A stretch of DNA of 64,000 nucleotides from Bradyrhizobium genosp. L (GTDB lineage: Bacteria; Pseudomonadota; Alphaproteobacteria; Rhizobiales; Xanthobacteraceae), in NCBI RefSeq assembly GCF_015624485.1, contig NZ_CP061378.1, positions 6,721,501 to 6,785,500 on the forward strand. The letters run 5' to 3'. Under the pieces are notes generated by a model. That model saw only the letters and a program-made list of their open reading frames with translations, was not told the origin of the DNA and ran no database searches. Below are positions 16,041 to 26,307 of this stretch, in pieces; within the stretch, counting starts at the first letter, position 1, and each line of letters begins with the position of its first letter. Both the position numbers and the translations under genes were made by a program.

Positions 16041-16154
16041 GCCAGCCCGTCATCCTTGAGGAGCCTGCGCAGCAGGCGTCTCAAGGATGAATCGGCCAAT
16101 GACCGTGCATCCGTCGAGACGCGCTTCGCGCCCCCCAAGGATGACGGGGCTGGC
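16041..16154. repeat. Dispersed palindromic repeat (GTCATCCTTGAG type)
   Basis: The outer arms GCCAGCCCGTCATCCTT (16041-16057) and AAGGATGACGGGGCTGGC (16137-16154) are inverted copies with one extra base. Inside is an 11-bp inverted repeat (16050-16060 with 16080-16090). The rest of the 15782-16181 gap has no gene that I can support. Confidence 0.8.
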
Positions 16155-16181
16155 GGTCGGCACCGCCACAATCGTTAACGG

Positions 16182-16820
16182 CTAGCCCGCCTTGCCCGGC
16201 GGCTGCGACCGCAGGCCGCCCTTGGTCTCGATGAAGCTGACGATGCGGTCGAGGCCGTCGCTCTGCTTCAGATTGGTCATCACGAAGGGGCGCTCGCCGC
16301 GCATCCGTTTGGCGTCGGTCTCCATCTTCGCAAGCGACGCACCGACGTGCGGGGCGAGATCGATCTTGTTGATCACGAGAAGGTCAGACCGCGTGATGCC
16401 GGGACCGCCCTTGGAGGGGATCTTGTCGCCGGCGGCGACGTCGATGACATAGATCGTGAGGTCGGCCAATTCCGGCGAGAAGGTCGCGGCCAGATTGTCG
16501 CCGCCGGATTCGATCAGGACCAGATCGAGGCCGGGGAATTTCGCGCGCATGTCGGCGACCGCGGCGAGATTCATCGAGGCGTCCTCGCGGATCGCGGTGT
16601 GCGGGCAGCCACCGGTCTCGACCCCGGCGATGCGGTCCGGCGTCAGCGAGCCCGAGCGCACCAGGAACTCGGCATCCCATTTGGTGTAGATGTCGTTGGT
16701 GATCGCGGCGATGTCGTAGCGCTCGCGCATCGATTTGCAGAGCAGGTCCATCAGCGCGGTCTTGCCGGAGCCGACCGGACCACCGACACCGACACGCAAC
16801 GGACCGTGAGACGTGGGCAT
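16182..16820 (-). CDS. ureG: Urease accessory GTPase UreG
   Basis: 212 aa. P-loop GPVGSGKT at 14-21, a conserved [13 protein letters not shown] segment containing the CPH nickel-binding motif, and a C-terminal NLKQSDGL...VSFIE stretch all match UreG, the SIMIBI-class GTPase that delivers nickel to apo-urease with UreD, UreF and UreE. Length fits the family. It is the last gene of the urease cluster, separated from ureF by a 167-base gap holding a palindromic repeat. Confidence 0.96.
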   Translation of the reverse strand: MPTSHGPLRVGVGGPVGSGKTALMDLLCKSMRERYDIAAITNDIYTKWDAEFLVRSGSLTPDRIAGVETGGCPHTAIREDASMNLAAVADMRAKFPGLDLVLIESGGDNLAATFSPELADLTIYVIDVAAGDKIPSKGGPGITRSDLLVINKIDLAPHVGASLAKMETDAKRMRGERPFVMTNLKQSDGLDRIVSFIETKGGLRSQPPGKAG

Positions 16821-16841
16821 GTAATGTGCTCTTTCCGTTAT

Positions 16842-16966
16842 CGTCGTCCCGGCGAAGGCCGGGACCCATTACCACCGAACCGAATTGTTGCGAGACGCTG
16901 GGGCCGCAGCCTCGCATAACCACGGAGGCCTGTGGTTATGGGTCCTGGCTTTCGCCAGGACGACGG
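16842..16966. repeat. Palindromic repeat (GTCCCGGCGAAGGCCGGGAC type) between ureG and ureF
   Basis: An arm at 16842-16875 (CGTCGTCCCGGCGAAGGCC..., ending ACCAC) and its inverted, slightly diverged copy at 16931-16966 form a large dyad. The same element occurs at 60937-61060, past pheA. Confidence 0.85.
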
Positions 16967-16987
16967 CTGAGGAAGTGACACCCCACA

Positions 16988-17719
16988 TCATGACCGAAAC
17001 AGCCTGGTATATTGCGTCTCGTGCCGCAGGCTGGCGAGGTCGGCGCGGAATGTCGCGCTGCCGAGATCGTCGAGCGACGCCGCGCCGGCGCGCGCCGCAG
17101 TCGCAGCAACGTCGGACTCGAGCGCGGCGAGCACGCGCTGGCTGTCGGTCTGCCCGAGCGGGATCAGCCGGCTGCCCGCGGAAATCCAGTTCGACACCAC
17201 CGCATGCAGGAAGCCGTGCAGCGACGGCGCCAGCGGAATGCCGTGCGCGGCGCTGACGAGGCCGACTGCGACCGGATAGACGATTGCGCCTTCGCAGGCC
17301 TTGACCATCTCCTCGAGGCCCGGCGAATTCCAGGCGGCACGCGCGATGTCGATGAAGGCGCGGCCCTGCGAGGTGGTCTCGAGCTGCCGCTCGCGCGACG
17401 GCACGAAGGCGGCAGCGAGCTCGGCGATCTCCTTGAGCCCGGCATCGTCATGCCCGGACGCAGCGCGGTGGGTTTGCGCCAGGAACACGCCGTCGCAGAA
17501 CCCGCTGCCGTCGGTCAGCATCGCGGCCAGCCAGCCGCGCAGCGAGGCGGCATCGGTGATGTCGCCGGCTTCCACCGCCCATTCGATGCCGCTGGAATAG
17601 GAGAACGCGCCGACCGGGAAGGACGGCGACAGCCACGTCATCAACCGATACAGCGCGGCCGCCTCGACCTCCGTCATCCCGCCGCTGGTGGCGGCGGGAT
17701 CCGGCTCACTTGTGGTCAT
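16988..17719 (-). CDS. ureF: Urease accessory protein UreF
   Basis: 243 aa starting at MTTSEPDP; the start overlaps the end of ureE by 14 bases. The core shows [26 protein letters not shown], typical of UreF. UreF acts with UreD and UreG in the nickel-loading complex. A longer in-frame reading upstream would run antisense-like through the His-rich codons of ureE and yields a Met/Thr/Ile-rich artefact, so I exclude it. Overlap with ureE supports translational coupling. Confidence 0.94.
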   Translation of the reverse strand: MTTSEPDPAATSGGMTEVEAAALYRLMTWLSPSFPVGAFSYSSGIEWAVEAGDITDAASLRGWLAAMLTDGSGFCDGVFLAQTHRAASGHDDAGLKEIAELAAAFVPSRERQLETTSQGRAFIDIARAAWNSPGLEEMVKACEGAIVYPVAVGLVSAAHGIPLAPSLHGFLHAVVSNWISAGSRLIPLGQTDSQRVLAALESDVAATAARAGAASLDDLGSATFRADLASLRHETQYTRLFRS

Positions 17720-18344
17720 GAGCATGGGAGTGGTCGTGATGGTGGTGATCGTGGCCGCAATGCTCATCATGGTGGTGTCCATCATCGTGATGATGGTGAT
17801 CACCGTGGTGATGGTGGTCGTGCCCGTGATCGTGATGATGCGCATGGGCATGCGCGTGGCTCTGCGCATGATCGTGCCCGGTATGCGCATGCGCGTGCGC
17901 CTCGGCATGCGCATGCTCGGCATAGGCGCCGCCCTCGGGATCGAACGGCGCCTCGATCTCGATGACCCTGGCGCCGAGCCCCTTCACCATCGCCTCGATG
18001 ACGTGATCCCTGCGGATGCGCAAACCCTTCGGCATGATCTGGGTCGGCAGATGACGGTTGCCGAGATGCCAGGCGACCCGGATCAGATGATGCGGATCGC
18101 TGCCGCGGATTTCCAGCAGCGGCTCGGGCGCGGCCACCACCTCGACGAGGCGGCCGTCCTCCAGCACCAGCGCATCGCCGCCGCGCAGCGCTGTGGCGTT
18201 CTCCAGGTCGAGCAGGAATTCGAGCCCGCGCGTCCCGGTCATCGCCATCCGCCGCCGGTGCCGGTCGTCGAAATCGAGCACGACGGTGTCGGCCGCGGCG
18301 TGCGTCCAGCGATGCTGTCCCAGAACCTTTGTCGCGCGGATCAT
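17706..18344 (-). CDS. ureE: Urease nickel metallochaperone UreE with long His-rich tail
   Basis: 212 aa. The first 135 residues are the two-domain UreE body, including [24 protein letters not shown] and the [15 protein letters not shown] segment with its dimer-interface nickel His. Residues 143-212 are extremely His-rich, with runs such as [20 protein letters not shown], plus one Cys (196). Such tails bind several nickel ions and store them. The tail is longer than the tails of many homologues. It ends inside the start of ureF. Confidence 0.95.
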   Translation of the reverse strand: MIRATKVLGQHRWTHAAADTVVLDFDDRHRRRMAMTGTRGLEFLLDLENATALRGGDALVLEDGRLVEVVAAPEPLLEIRGSDPHHLIRVAWHLGNRHLPTQIMPKGLRIRRDHVIEAMVKGLGARVIEIEAPFDPEGGAYAEHAHAEAHAHAHTGHDHAQSHAHAHAHHHDHGHDHHHHGDHHHHDDGHHHDEHCGHDHHHHDHSHAHDHK

Positions 18345-18351
18345 CGTAGCC

Positions 18352-18651
18352 TCAGATCTTCTCGACCTTGCCGTCGCTGATGATCTCGATCACCGTCGGC
18401 GCGGTCTTCATCTGCGCGGAATATTCGCGCCACACCTTCATGTGCGGCGCCTTGCTGTGTGCCGTAAGGTCGTCGCGGGTTTCCCAGCGCTCGACCACCA
18501 CATAGAGGTTCGGATCGTTGACGCTGACATGGCCGTCATAGGCGAGGCAGCCCTTTTCCTTGCGGGTCTCGGCGGTGCAAGCCTTGTGGCCCTTGATGAA
18601 GTCGTCGCGGTTCTCCGGCTTCATCGGCGTGGTGGCGATGACATAGATCAT
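18352..18651 (-). CDS. ABM-domain (putative quinol) monooxygenase, copy 1
   Basis: 99 aa in the small ferredoxin-like antibiotic-biosynthesis-monooxygenase (ABM) fold: [25 protein letters not shown], then [37 protein letters not shown]. YgiN-type proteins of this family act on quinols. It is 52% or so alike in pattern to the next gene, so the pair is a tandem duplication. Both lie between ureC and ureE on the urease strand. No known role in urease maturation. Confidence 0.8.
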   Translation of the reverse strand: MIYVIATTPMKPENRDDFIKGHKACTAETRKEKGCLAYDGHVSVNDPNLYVVVERWETRDDLTAHSKAPHMKVWREYSAQMKTAPTVIEIISDGKVEKI

Positions 18652-18673
18652 GGATTGTCTCCCTTCTTGTTCG

Positions 18674-18973
18674 TTAGCGGACGTCGACCTTCTCGGGCGT
18701 GATCACCTCGATCCGCGGCGGCGCCGACATGCATTTCACCGCGACCCGGCCGAACGTTTTCATGTGCTCGGCGGTGCGATGCGGCACCAGCGCCTCGGCG
18801 TTTTCCCACTGCTCGACGAACACCATCTTCGCATGGTCGGTGACGCTCTCATGCAGATCGTAGGCGATGTTGCCCGGCTCCTTACGGGTTTCCTTGATGC
18901 AGGCGGTTGCCGCAGCGATGAATTCGGCGCGGCTCTCAGGCTTGATGGTCAGCGTAGCAACGACGTAAATCAC
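18674..18973 (-). CDS. ABM-domain (putative quinol) monooxygenase, copy 2
   Basis: Also 99 aa and of the same ABM fold: MIYVVATLTIKPESRAEFI, NIAYDLHESVTDHAKMVFVEQWENAEALVPHRTAEHM. Start, length and motif order match copy 1 (18352-18651), although the sequences have clearly diverged, so the duplication is not recent. It begins 47 bases downstream of the ureC stop. Function is unknown; ABM proteins are small dimeric cytoplasmic oxygenases or isomerases. Confidence 0.8.
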   Translation of the reverse strand: MIYVVATLTIKPESRAEFIAAATACIKETRKEPGNIAYDLHESVTDHAKMVFVEQWENAEALVPHRTAEHMKTFGRVAVKCMSAPPRIEVITPEKVDVR

Positions 18974-19020
18974 GGAAATTCCTCCCGGTTTTCTTTTCTA
19001 TTGAGATACCGGGAGGGGTT

Positions 19021-20736
<1,716 letters not shown>

Positions 20737-20737
20737 G

Positions 20738-21292
20738 TCAGCCCCCGGTTTCAGCCAGCGCGGCCCTGGCGCGCGCAATGGTGTCATCAAACATGCGATC
20801 CAGCCGCGGATTGCCGCCGCGGCATCCCGCGACGACTTTCGCGCCCCACGCGGCGTAGTCGGCGAGGTCGTCACGCTCGTCTCGGCTTGGATGCGGCACG
20901 ATCCGCGCGCGCGTGTTGCTGATCTTGTCGGCGATCTTGATCAGCTTGGCATCCGGCGATTTGTGCGGGGCGTCCTCGATCTGCTTCTGCCGGCGGATCG
21001 CTTTCGGCAGGCGCATGTCGTCGGTGCATTCGACGACCAGCGAGGCGACACGCTCGGTGAACCGCTCAGCGAGCTCCTCGCGCGTGGTCGCGGTATCCTC
21101 GATCGTGTCATGGAGCCAGCCCGCGGCCACCAGTTCAGCATCCGCGCCATCGGTCACCTGTGCGAGCAAATTCGCGACCTCGGCCAGATGATTGATGTAC
21201 GGCCCATCTCCCCGCCCCTTGCGCACCATCCCATTGTGACGACGCGCGGCAAAGTCGGCCGCTTCTGAGATGAGACGGATCGCGGGGCGCAT
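20738..21292 (-). CDS. HD-domain phosphohydrolase (MESH1/SpoT hydrolase-like)
   Basis: 184 aa. It has His35 ([12 protein letters not shown]), the HD pair His61-Asp62 ([10 protein letters not shown]) with Glu65 and Asp66, and Asp122 (IKIADKISN). These are placed as in MESH1-type enzymes, which hydrolyse ppGpp or NADPH phosphate groups; no synthetase domain follows. The start I use gives [11 protein letters not shown]. It sits directly between the DUF559 gene and ureC, ending 2 bases before the ureC start, so it is probably co-translated with ureC. An HD hydrolase in a urease operon is not a known urease partner. Confidence 0.85.
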   Translation of the reverse strand: MRPAIRLISEAADFAARRHNGMVRKGRGDGPYINHLAEVANLLAQVTDGADAELVAAGWLHDTIEDTATTREELAERFTERVASLVVECTDDMRLPKAIRRQKQIEDAPHKSPDAKLIKIADKISNTRARIVPHPSRDERDDLADYAAWGAKVVAGCRGGNPRLDRMFDDTIARARAALAETGG

Positions 21293-21318
21293 TGGGCTAC
21301 GGCGCTCCCACGACTGCT

Positions 21319-21394
21319 GTCGGAGCCCGGGGCTTACCCCTCTCCCCAACCCTCCCCCGCAAGGGGGGAGGGAGCCCGACCAGCGTGCTCACCT
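21319..21394. repeat. Repeat B, copy 1 (downstream of the DUF559 gene)
   Basis: A 76-base element containing the CCCTCCCCC-GCAA-GGGGGGAGGG hairpin. Copy 2 at 22001-22076 is in the same orientation and differs at a single position (G/T near 3' end). The two copies flank the DUF559 gene. Confidence 0.9.
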
Positions 21395-21406
21395 GACTGG
21401 GTCGAG

Positions 21407-21850
21407 TCATGACTTCCCCTCATCGGTAAGGGACGCATCGGCGGAAGGGTTCCCTCCCCCCTTGCGGGGGAGGGCTAGGGAGAGGGGTGCCGCTTGCTCC
21501 GCTGCTTCAAGGATCGCAAGAGCAACACCCTCCAGATTTTTCAGCACATCGTCGTTGGTGAAGCGCAGAACACGATATCCACGAGATTCGAGCCACACAT
21601 CTCGCCGTTCATCGTATCGTACCCGCTCCGCGAAATCGTGACTCTCCCCGTCAACCTCGACGATCAGCTTGCTGGAATGCGCGACGAAATCGGCGATGTA
21701 ATTTCCTGTCGGCACCTGCCGACGGAAGTTGAGGCCAGCAAGACGATCAGCCTTCAGATGGCGCCATAGCAACGTCTCGGCGCGCGTCATCGCACGGCGG
21801 AGCTGCTTGGCGCGACCGCGCTGGATGTCGCTTACCTGAGTATGCGGCAT
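21407..21850 (-). CDS. DUF559 (Vsr/MutH-like endonuclease fold) protein
   Basis: 147 aa with a DUF559 core: AMTRAETLLWRHLKADRLAGLNFRRQVPTGNYIADFVAHSSKLIVEVDGESHDFAERVRYDERRDVWLESRGYRVLRFTN. The pattern D-(x)n-E-V-D-G and the RxRDxWLESRGYRVLRF tail match the PD-(D/E)XK-like fold of very-short-patch-repair nucleases. The last 30 residues (AEQAAPLSLALPRKGGGNPSA...) are encoded by repeat C, not by the core gene. The gene lies between ureB and the HD gene, with repeats on both sides. Cellular target unknown. Confidence 0.82.
   Translation of the reverse strand: MPHTQVSDIQRGRAKQLRRAMTRAETLLWRHLKADRLAGLNFRRQVPTGNYIADFVAHSSKLIVEVDGESHDFAERVRYDERRDVWLESRGYRVLRFTNDDVLKNLEGVALAILEAAEQAAPLSLALPRKGGGNPSADASLTDEGKS
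21425..21505. repeat. Repeat C, copy 1 (inside the 3' end of the DUF559 gene)
   Basis: An 81-base element with the same hairpin family and the flank GGGGTGCCGCTTGCTCCG. Copy 2 is at 21871-21939. It supplies the C-terminal codons of the DUF559 protein. Confidence 0.85.
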
Positions 21851-21870
21851 ACCATCTACTCCAGGTCCAG

Positions 21871-21939
21871 CGTCAGGGAGGTACCGGCGGATGGGTTCCC
21901 TCTCCCTTTGCGGGAGAGGGGTGCCGCTTGCTCCGCCGC
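21871..21939. repeat. Repeat C, copy 2 (upstream of the DUF559 gene)
   Basis: A shortened copy of the 21425-21505 element in the same orientation, sharing GGGTTCCCTC, the hairpin and GGGGTGCCGCTTGCTCCG. Read on the minus strand it encodes the same AEQAAPL-type peptide, confirming the relationship. Confidence 0.85.
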
Positions 21940-22000
21940 ACGACGTGATGCGAGGTCAAATCGCGCGGGATCGATTGCGAGGGATGATCGAATCTCTTGA

Positions 22001-22076
22001 GTCGGAGCCCGGGGCTTACCCCTCTCCCCAACCCTCCCCCGCAAGGGGGGAGGGAGCCCGACCAGCTTGCTCACCT
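22001..22076. repeat. Repeat B, copy 2 (between ureB and the DUF559 gene)
   Basis: Nearly identical to 21319-21394 (one difference in 76 bases) and in the same orientation. It lies 30 bases past the ureB stop. The 21851-22106 gap is otherwise empty. Confidence 0.9.
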
Positions 22077-22106
22077 CACATGACATCGCGGCTTACCTCG
22101 CCTTAA

Positions 22107-22412
22107 TCACAGCTTGCCCTTCACCTCGGCGCGAAATCCATAGATCACGCGCTTGCCGGCCAGCGCGACCAGCTGGACGTCGCGGGTCTGGCCGGGCTCG
22201 AAGCGGACGGCGGTGCCGGCGGCGATATCGAGGCGCATGCCGCGGGCTTTCTTGCGGTCGAATTTCAGCGCCGGGTTGGTCTCGAAGAAGTGGTAGTGCG
22301 AGCCGACCTGGATCGGGCGGTCGCCGGAGTTGGCAACCGACAGCGTCACGGTCTTGCGGCCGGCATTGAGCTCGATCTCGCCGTCCTTGATGAAGAGTTC
22401 GCCGGGGATCAT
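22107..22412 (-). CDS. ureB: Urease beta subunit UreB
   Basis: 101 aa, [18 protein letters not shown] then [25 protein letters not shown] and [23 protein letters not shown]. This is the standard UreB pattern and length. It pairs with UreA and UreC in the urease trimer. It starts 9 bases after ureA and precedes the repeat-flanked DUF559 insertion. Confidence 0.97.
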   Translation of the reverse strand: MIPGELFIKDGEIELNAGRKTVTLSVANSGDRPIQVGSHYHFFETNPALKFDRKKARGMRLDIAAGTAVRFEPGQTRDVQLVALAGKRVIYGFRAEVKGKL

Positions 22413-22421
22413 CTCTGGCTC

Positions 22422-22724
22422 CTATCGGATCGGCTCGTGCACGGTGACGAGCTTGGTGCCATCGGGGAAGGTCGCCTCGACCTGGATGTCATGGATCATC
22501 TCGGGGATGCCGGCCATCACCTGCTCGCGCGTCAGGACCTTGGCGCCGGCCTGCATCAGCTCGGCGACGGTGCGGCCGTCGCGCGCGCCCTCGACGATGA
22601 AGTCGGTGATCAGCGCGATCGCCTCGGGATGGTTCAGCTTGACGCCGCGCTCGAGCCGGCGGCGCGCCACCATGGCAGCCATCGAAACCAAGAGCTTGTC
22701 CTTTTCACGGGGAGACAGATTCAT
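22422..22724 (-). CDS. ureA: Urease gamma subunit UreA
   Basis: 100 aa: [42 protein letters not shown], the usual UreA start, then [51 protein letters not shown]. Normal length and complete. It is 47 bases downstream of ureD and 9 bases from ureB. Confidence 0.98.
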   Translation of the reverse strand: MNLSPREKDKLLVSMAAMVARRRLERGVKLNHPEAIALITDFIVEGARDGRTVAELMQAGAKVLTREQVMAGIPEMIHDIQVEATFPDGTKLVTVHEPIR

Positions 22725-22771
22725 GCGAGCACTCTGATCGTCCTGACGAGATCCAGTTGAGCCACGGCGTT

Positions 22772-23608
<837 letters not shown>

Positions 23609-23658
23609 TTCCCCGTCGCTCCCTTGCGCACGCCGCGCGCGGCGGCGTCACATCGTCT

Positions 23659-24354
23659 TCACAGCGCCATCTGGCGGCTGATCTCGGCGGGATCGAGGCT
23701 CGCGCGGTCGCAGGCATATTTCACCGCACCCCGGTCCATCACCGCAAAACTGTCGCCGAGTTCGCAGGCAAAGTCGAGATATTGTTCGACCAGCACGATC
23801 GCGATGTTGCCGAGGTTGCGCAGATAGGAGATCGCACGGCCGATGTCCTTGATGATCGAGGGCTGGATGCCCTCGGTCGGCTCGTCGAGCAGCAGCAGCT
23901 TTGGCCGCATCACCAGCGCGCGGCCGATCGCGAGCTGCTGTTGCTGACCGCCAGAGAGGTCGCCGCCGCGGCGGCCGAGCATGCTCTCCAGCACCGGAAA
24001 CAGCGAGAACACGTCGTCGGGAATGTTCTTGTCCTCGCGCTTCAGCGGGCCGAAGCCGGTCTTGAGATTCTCTTCCACCGTCAGCAGCGGGAAGATCTCG
24101 CGCCCTTGCGGCACGAAGCCGATGCCGCGCCGCGCCCGCTCATACGGCTTCAGCGCGGTGATGTCCTTGCCGTCGAAATTGACCGCGCCGGAGGCGATCG
24201 GATATTGCCCGACCATGGCGCGCAACAGCGAGGTCTTGCCGACGCCGTTGCGGCCGAGCACGCAGGTGACCTTGCCCGGCTCGGCGGTGAGCGAGACGCC
24301 GCGCAGCGCTTGCGCCGCCCCGTAGAACAAATTGATGTCGTCGACCTTCAGCAT
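23659..24354 (-). CDS. urtE: Urea ABC transporter ATPase UrtE
   Basis: 231 aa LivF-like ATPase. Walker A is GRNGVGKT (34-41), the signature is DLSGGQQQQLA and Walker B is LLLLDEPTEG. Together with UrtD it powers the UrtBC permease for uptake of urea at low concentration. It starts 3 bases past the urtD stop. The urt gene order A-B-C-D-E followed by urease genes identifies it as urea-specific rather than branched-chain amino-acid Liv. Confidence 0.93.
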   Translation of the reverse strand: MLKVDDINLFYGAAQALRGVSLTAEPGKVTCVLGRNGVGKTSLLRAMVGQYPIASGAVNFDGKDITALKPYERARRGIGFVPQGREIFPLLTVEENLKTGFGPLKREDKNIPDDVFSLFPVLESMLGRRGGDLSGGQQQQLAIGRALVMRPKLLLLDEPTEGIQPSIIKDIGRAISYLRNLGNIAIVLVEQYLDFACELGDSFAVMDRGAVKYACDRASLDPAEISRQMAL

Positions 24355-24357
24355 CGC

Positions 24358-25119
24358 TCAGCGCCCCAGATACACTTCGACCACCCGCTCGTTCGACGAC
24401 ACCTGGTCGATCGAGCCTTCGGCGAGCACCGAGCCCTCGTGCAGGCACGTCACCTTGACGCCGAGCTCGCGGACGAAGGTCATGTCGTGCTCGACCACCA
24501 TGATGGTGTGGTTCTTGTTGATCTCTTTCAAAAGCTCCGCGGTCAGATGGGTCTCGACGTCGGTCATGCCGGCGACGGGCTCGTCGACCAGCAGCACCTT
24601 TGGGTCCTGCGCCAGCAGCATGCCGATCTCGAGCCATTGCTTCTGGCCGTGCGAGAGCGAGCCGGCGAGCCGGTTGCGCGCGTCGGTCAGGCGGATCGTC
24701 TCCAGCACCTTGTCGATCCGCTCGGACTCAGGTCTGCTGCCGCGCCAGAACAGCGTGCCTCTGACGCTGTGATCGACGTTCAGCGCCAGCAGGAGATTGT
24801 CCTGCACGGTCTGGCTCTCGAACACCGTCGGCTTCTGGAATTTGCGGCCGATGCCGAGCTCGGCGATATGGGTCTCGTCGAGCCGGGTCAGATCGACGGT
24901 GCCGTCGAACAGCACGGTGCCCTCGTCCGGTTTGGTCTTGCCGGTGATGATGTCCATCATCGTGGTCTTGCCGGCGCCGTTCGGCCCGATGATGGCGCGC
25001 ATCTCGCCGGGCGCCAGGGTCAACGACAGATTGTTGATGGCGTGAAAGCCGTCGAACGAGACGTGCACGCCGTCGAGATAGAGCATGGCCGAGGTGGCGC
25101 GGGTATCCATGACGTTCAT
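24358..25119 (-). CDS. urtD: Urea ABC transporter ATPase UrtD
   Basis: 253 aa LivG-like ATPase, starting MNVMDTRATSAMLYLDGVHVSFDGF. Walker A GPNGAGKT is at 45-52, the signature is SLSHGQKQWLEIGM and Walker B is VLLVDEPVAGM. The ATG follows a TAG in the neighbouring frame by 4 bases, the expected end of urtC. In the sequence as given, however, urtC has no stop in its own frame and continues straight into this gene (see urtC). Confidence 0.92.
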   Translation of the reverse strand: MNVMDTRATSAMLYLDGVHVSFDGFHAINNLSLTLAPGEMRAIIGPNGAGKTTMMDIITGKTKPDEGTVLFDGTVDLTRLDETHIAELGIGRKFQKPTVFESQTVQDNLLLALNVDHSVRGTLFWRGSRPESERIDKVLETIRLTDARNRLAGSLSHGQKQWLEIGMLLAQDPKVLLVDEPVAGMTDVETHLTAELLKEINKNHTIMVVEHDMTFVRELGVKVTCLHEGSVLAEGSIDQVSSNERVVEVYLGR

Positions 25120-26307
25120 GTGCCTACTCCGCCGGGTTCGGTGCGCCGACGCCGTCTTCGCGCGCGGCGCTGGCCTCATCGGCCGCAAGGCCGGCGCCGC
25201 GCCGCGCCGCGCCTTGATCGGCTCCCACCATGCATTGAAGGTGCCGACGATGCCCTTGGGCAGCAGCAACGTCACCAGGATGAACAGCGCGCCCAGCATG
25301 AACAGCCAGTATGGCGCGAGCGGACCAGACGTGAAGAACGTCTTGGCATAGTTGACGACGACGGCGCCGAGCGCCGCGCCCACCAGCGTGCCACGGCCGC
25401 CGACCGCGACCCAGATCACGGCCTCGATCGAGTTGCCTGGCGCGAATTCGCTCGGGTTGATGATGCCGACCTGCGGCACGTAGAGCGCGCCCGCGACGCC
25501 GGCCATGCAGGCCGACAGCGTGAACACGAACAGCTTGTAGGATTCGACCCGGTAGCCGAGGAAGCGGGTGCGGCTCTCGGCGTCGCGCACCGCGATCAAG
25601 ACCTTGCCGAGCTTCGAGGTGACGATCGCGCGGCAGATCAGGAACGCGATGATCAACGCCAGGCAACTCAGCAGGAACAGCGCGGCACGGGTGCCTTCGG
25701 CCTGCACGTTGAAGCCGAGGACGTCTTTGAAGTCGGTCAGGCCGTTGTTGCCGCCGAAGCCGAAGTCGTTGCGGAAGAACGCCAGCAGCAGCGCATAGGT
25801 CATCGCCTGCGTGATGATCGAGAGATAGACGCCGGTGACGCGCGAGCGGAAGGCGAGCCAGCCGAAGCAGAAGGCGAGCAGGCCCGGCACCAGGAGCACC
25901 ATCAGCGCCGCGAAGGCGAAGCTATGAAAGCCGTACCAGTACCACGGCAGCTTGTCCCAGTTCAGGAACACCATGAAGTCGGGCAGGATCGGGTTGCCGT
26001 AGACGCCGCGGCTGCCGATCTGGCGCATCAGGTACATGCCCATGGCGTAGCCGCCGAGCGCGAAGAAGGCGCCGTGGCCGAGCGAGAGGATGCCGCAATA
26101 GCCCCAGATCAAATCGATCGAGAGCGCGAGGATGGCGTAGCAGACATACTTGCCCCACAGCGCCACCAGATAGGTCGGCACCTGGAACATCGAGCCCTGC
26201 GGCAGCAGCAGGTTGGACAGCGGGATCAGGACGCCGAGCCCGGCGACCACCAGGATGAAGATGGTCGCGGCCCGGTCGAGCGAGCGGGTCAGGATGTGCG
26301 GCGTCAT
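25120..26307 (-). CDS. urtC: Urea ABC transporter permease UrtC, apparent frameshift at 3' end
   Basis: Eight or more spans from MTPHILTRSLDRAATIFILVVAGLG, with the LivM-like SIDLIWGYCGILSLGHGAFFALGGYAMGMYL segment and the SRTRFLGYRVESYKLFVFTLSACMAGVAGAL block. The start overlaps the urtB stop (ATGA). After NAWWEPIKARRGAA the given frame reads an Arg-rich, atypical stretch without a stop and enters urtD in frame (649-aa fusion). The alternative frame gives GLAADEASAAREDG...PAE and a TAG at 25126-25124, 4 bases before the urtD ATG. The likely cause is a missing base (or two extra) in the repetitive GCGCGGCGCGG tract at about 25190-25215. Confidence 0.88.

Noticed and set aside
17720..17923. 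N-terminal extension of ureF through the His codons of ureE
   Set aside because: Produces a Met/Thr/Ile repeat with no UreF homology; explained by CAT/CAC repeats of ureE read in another frame.
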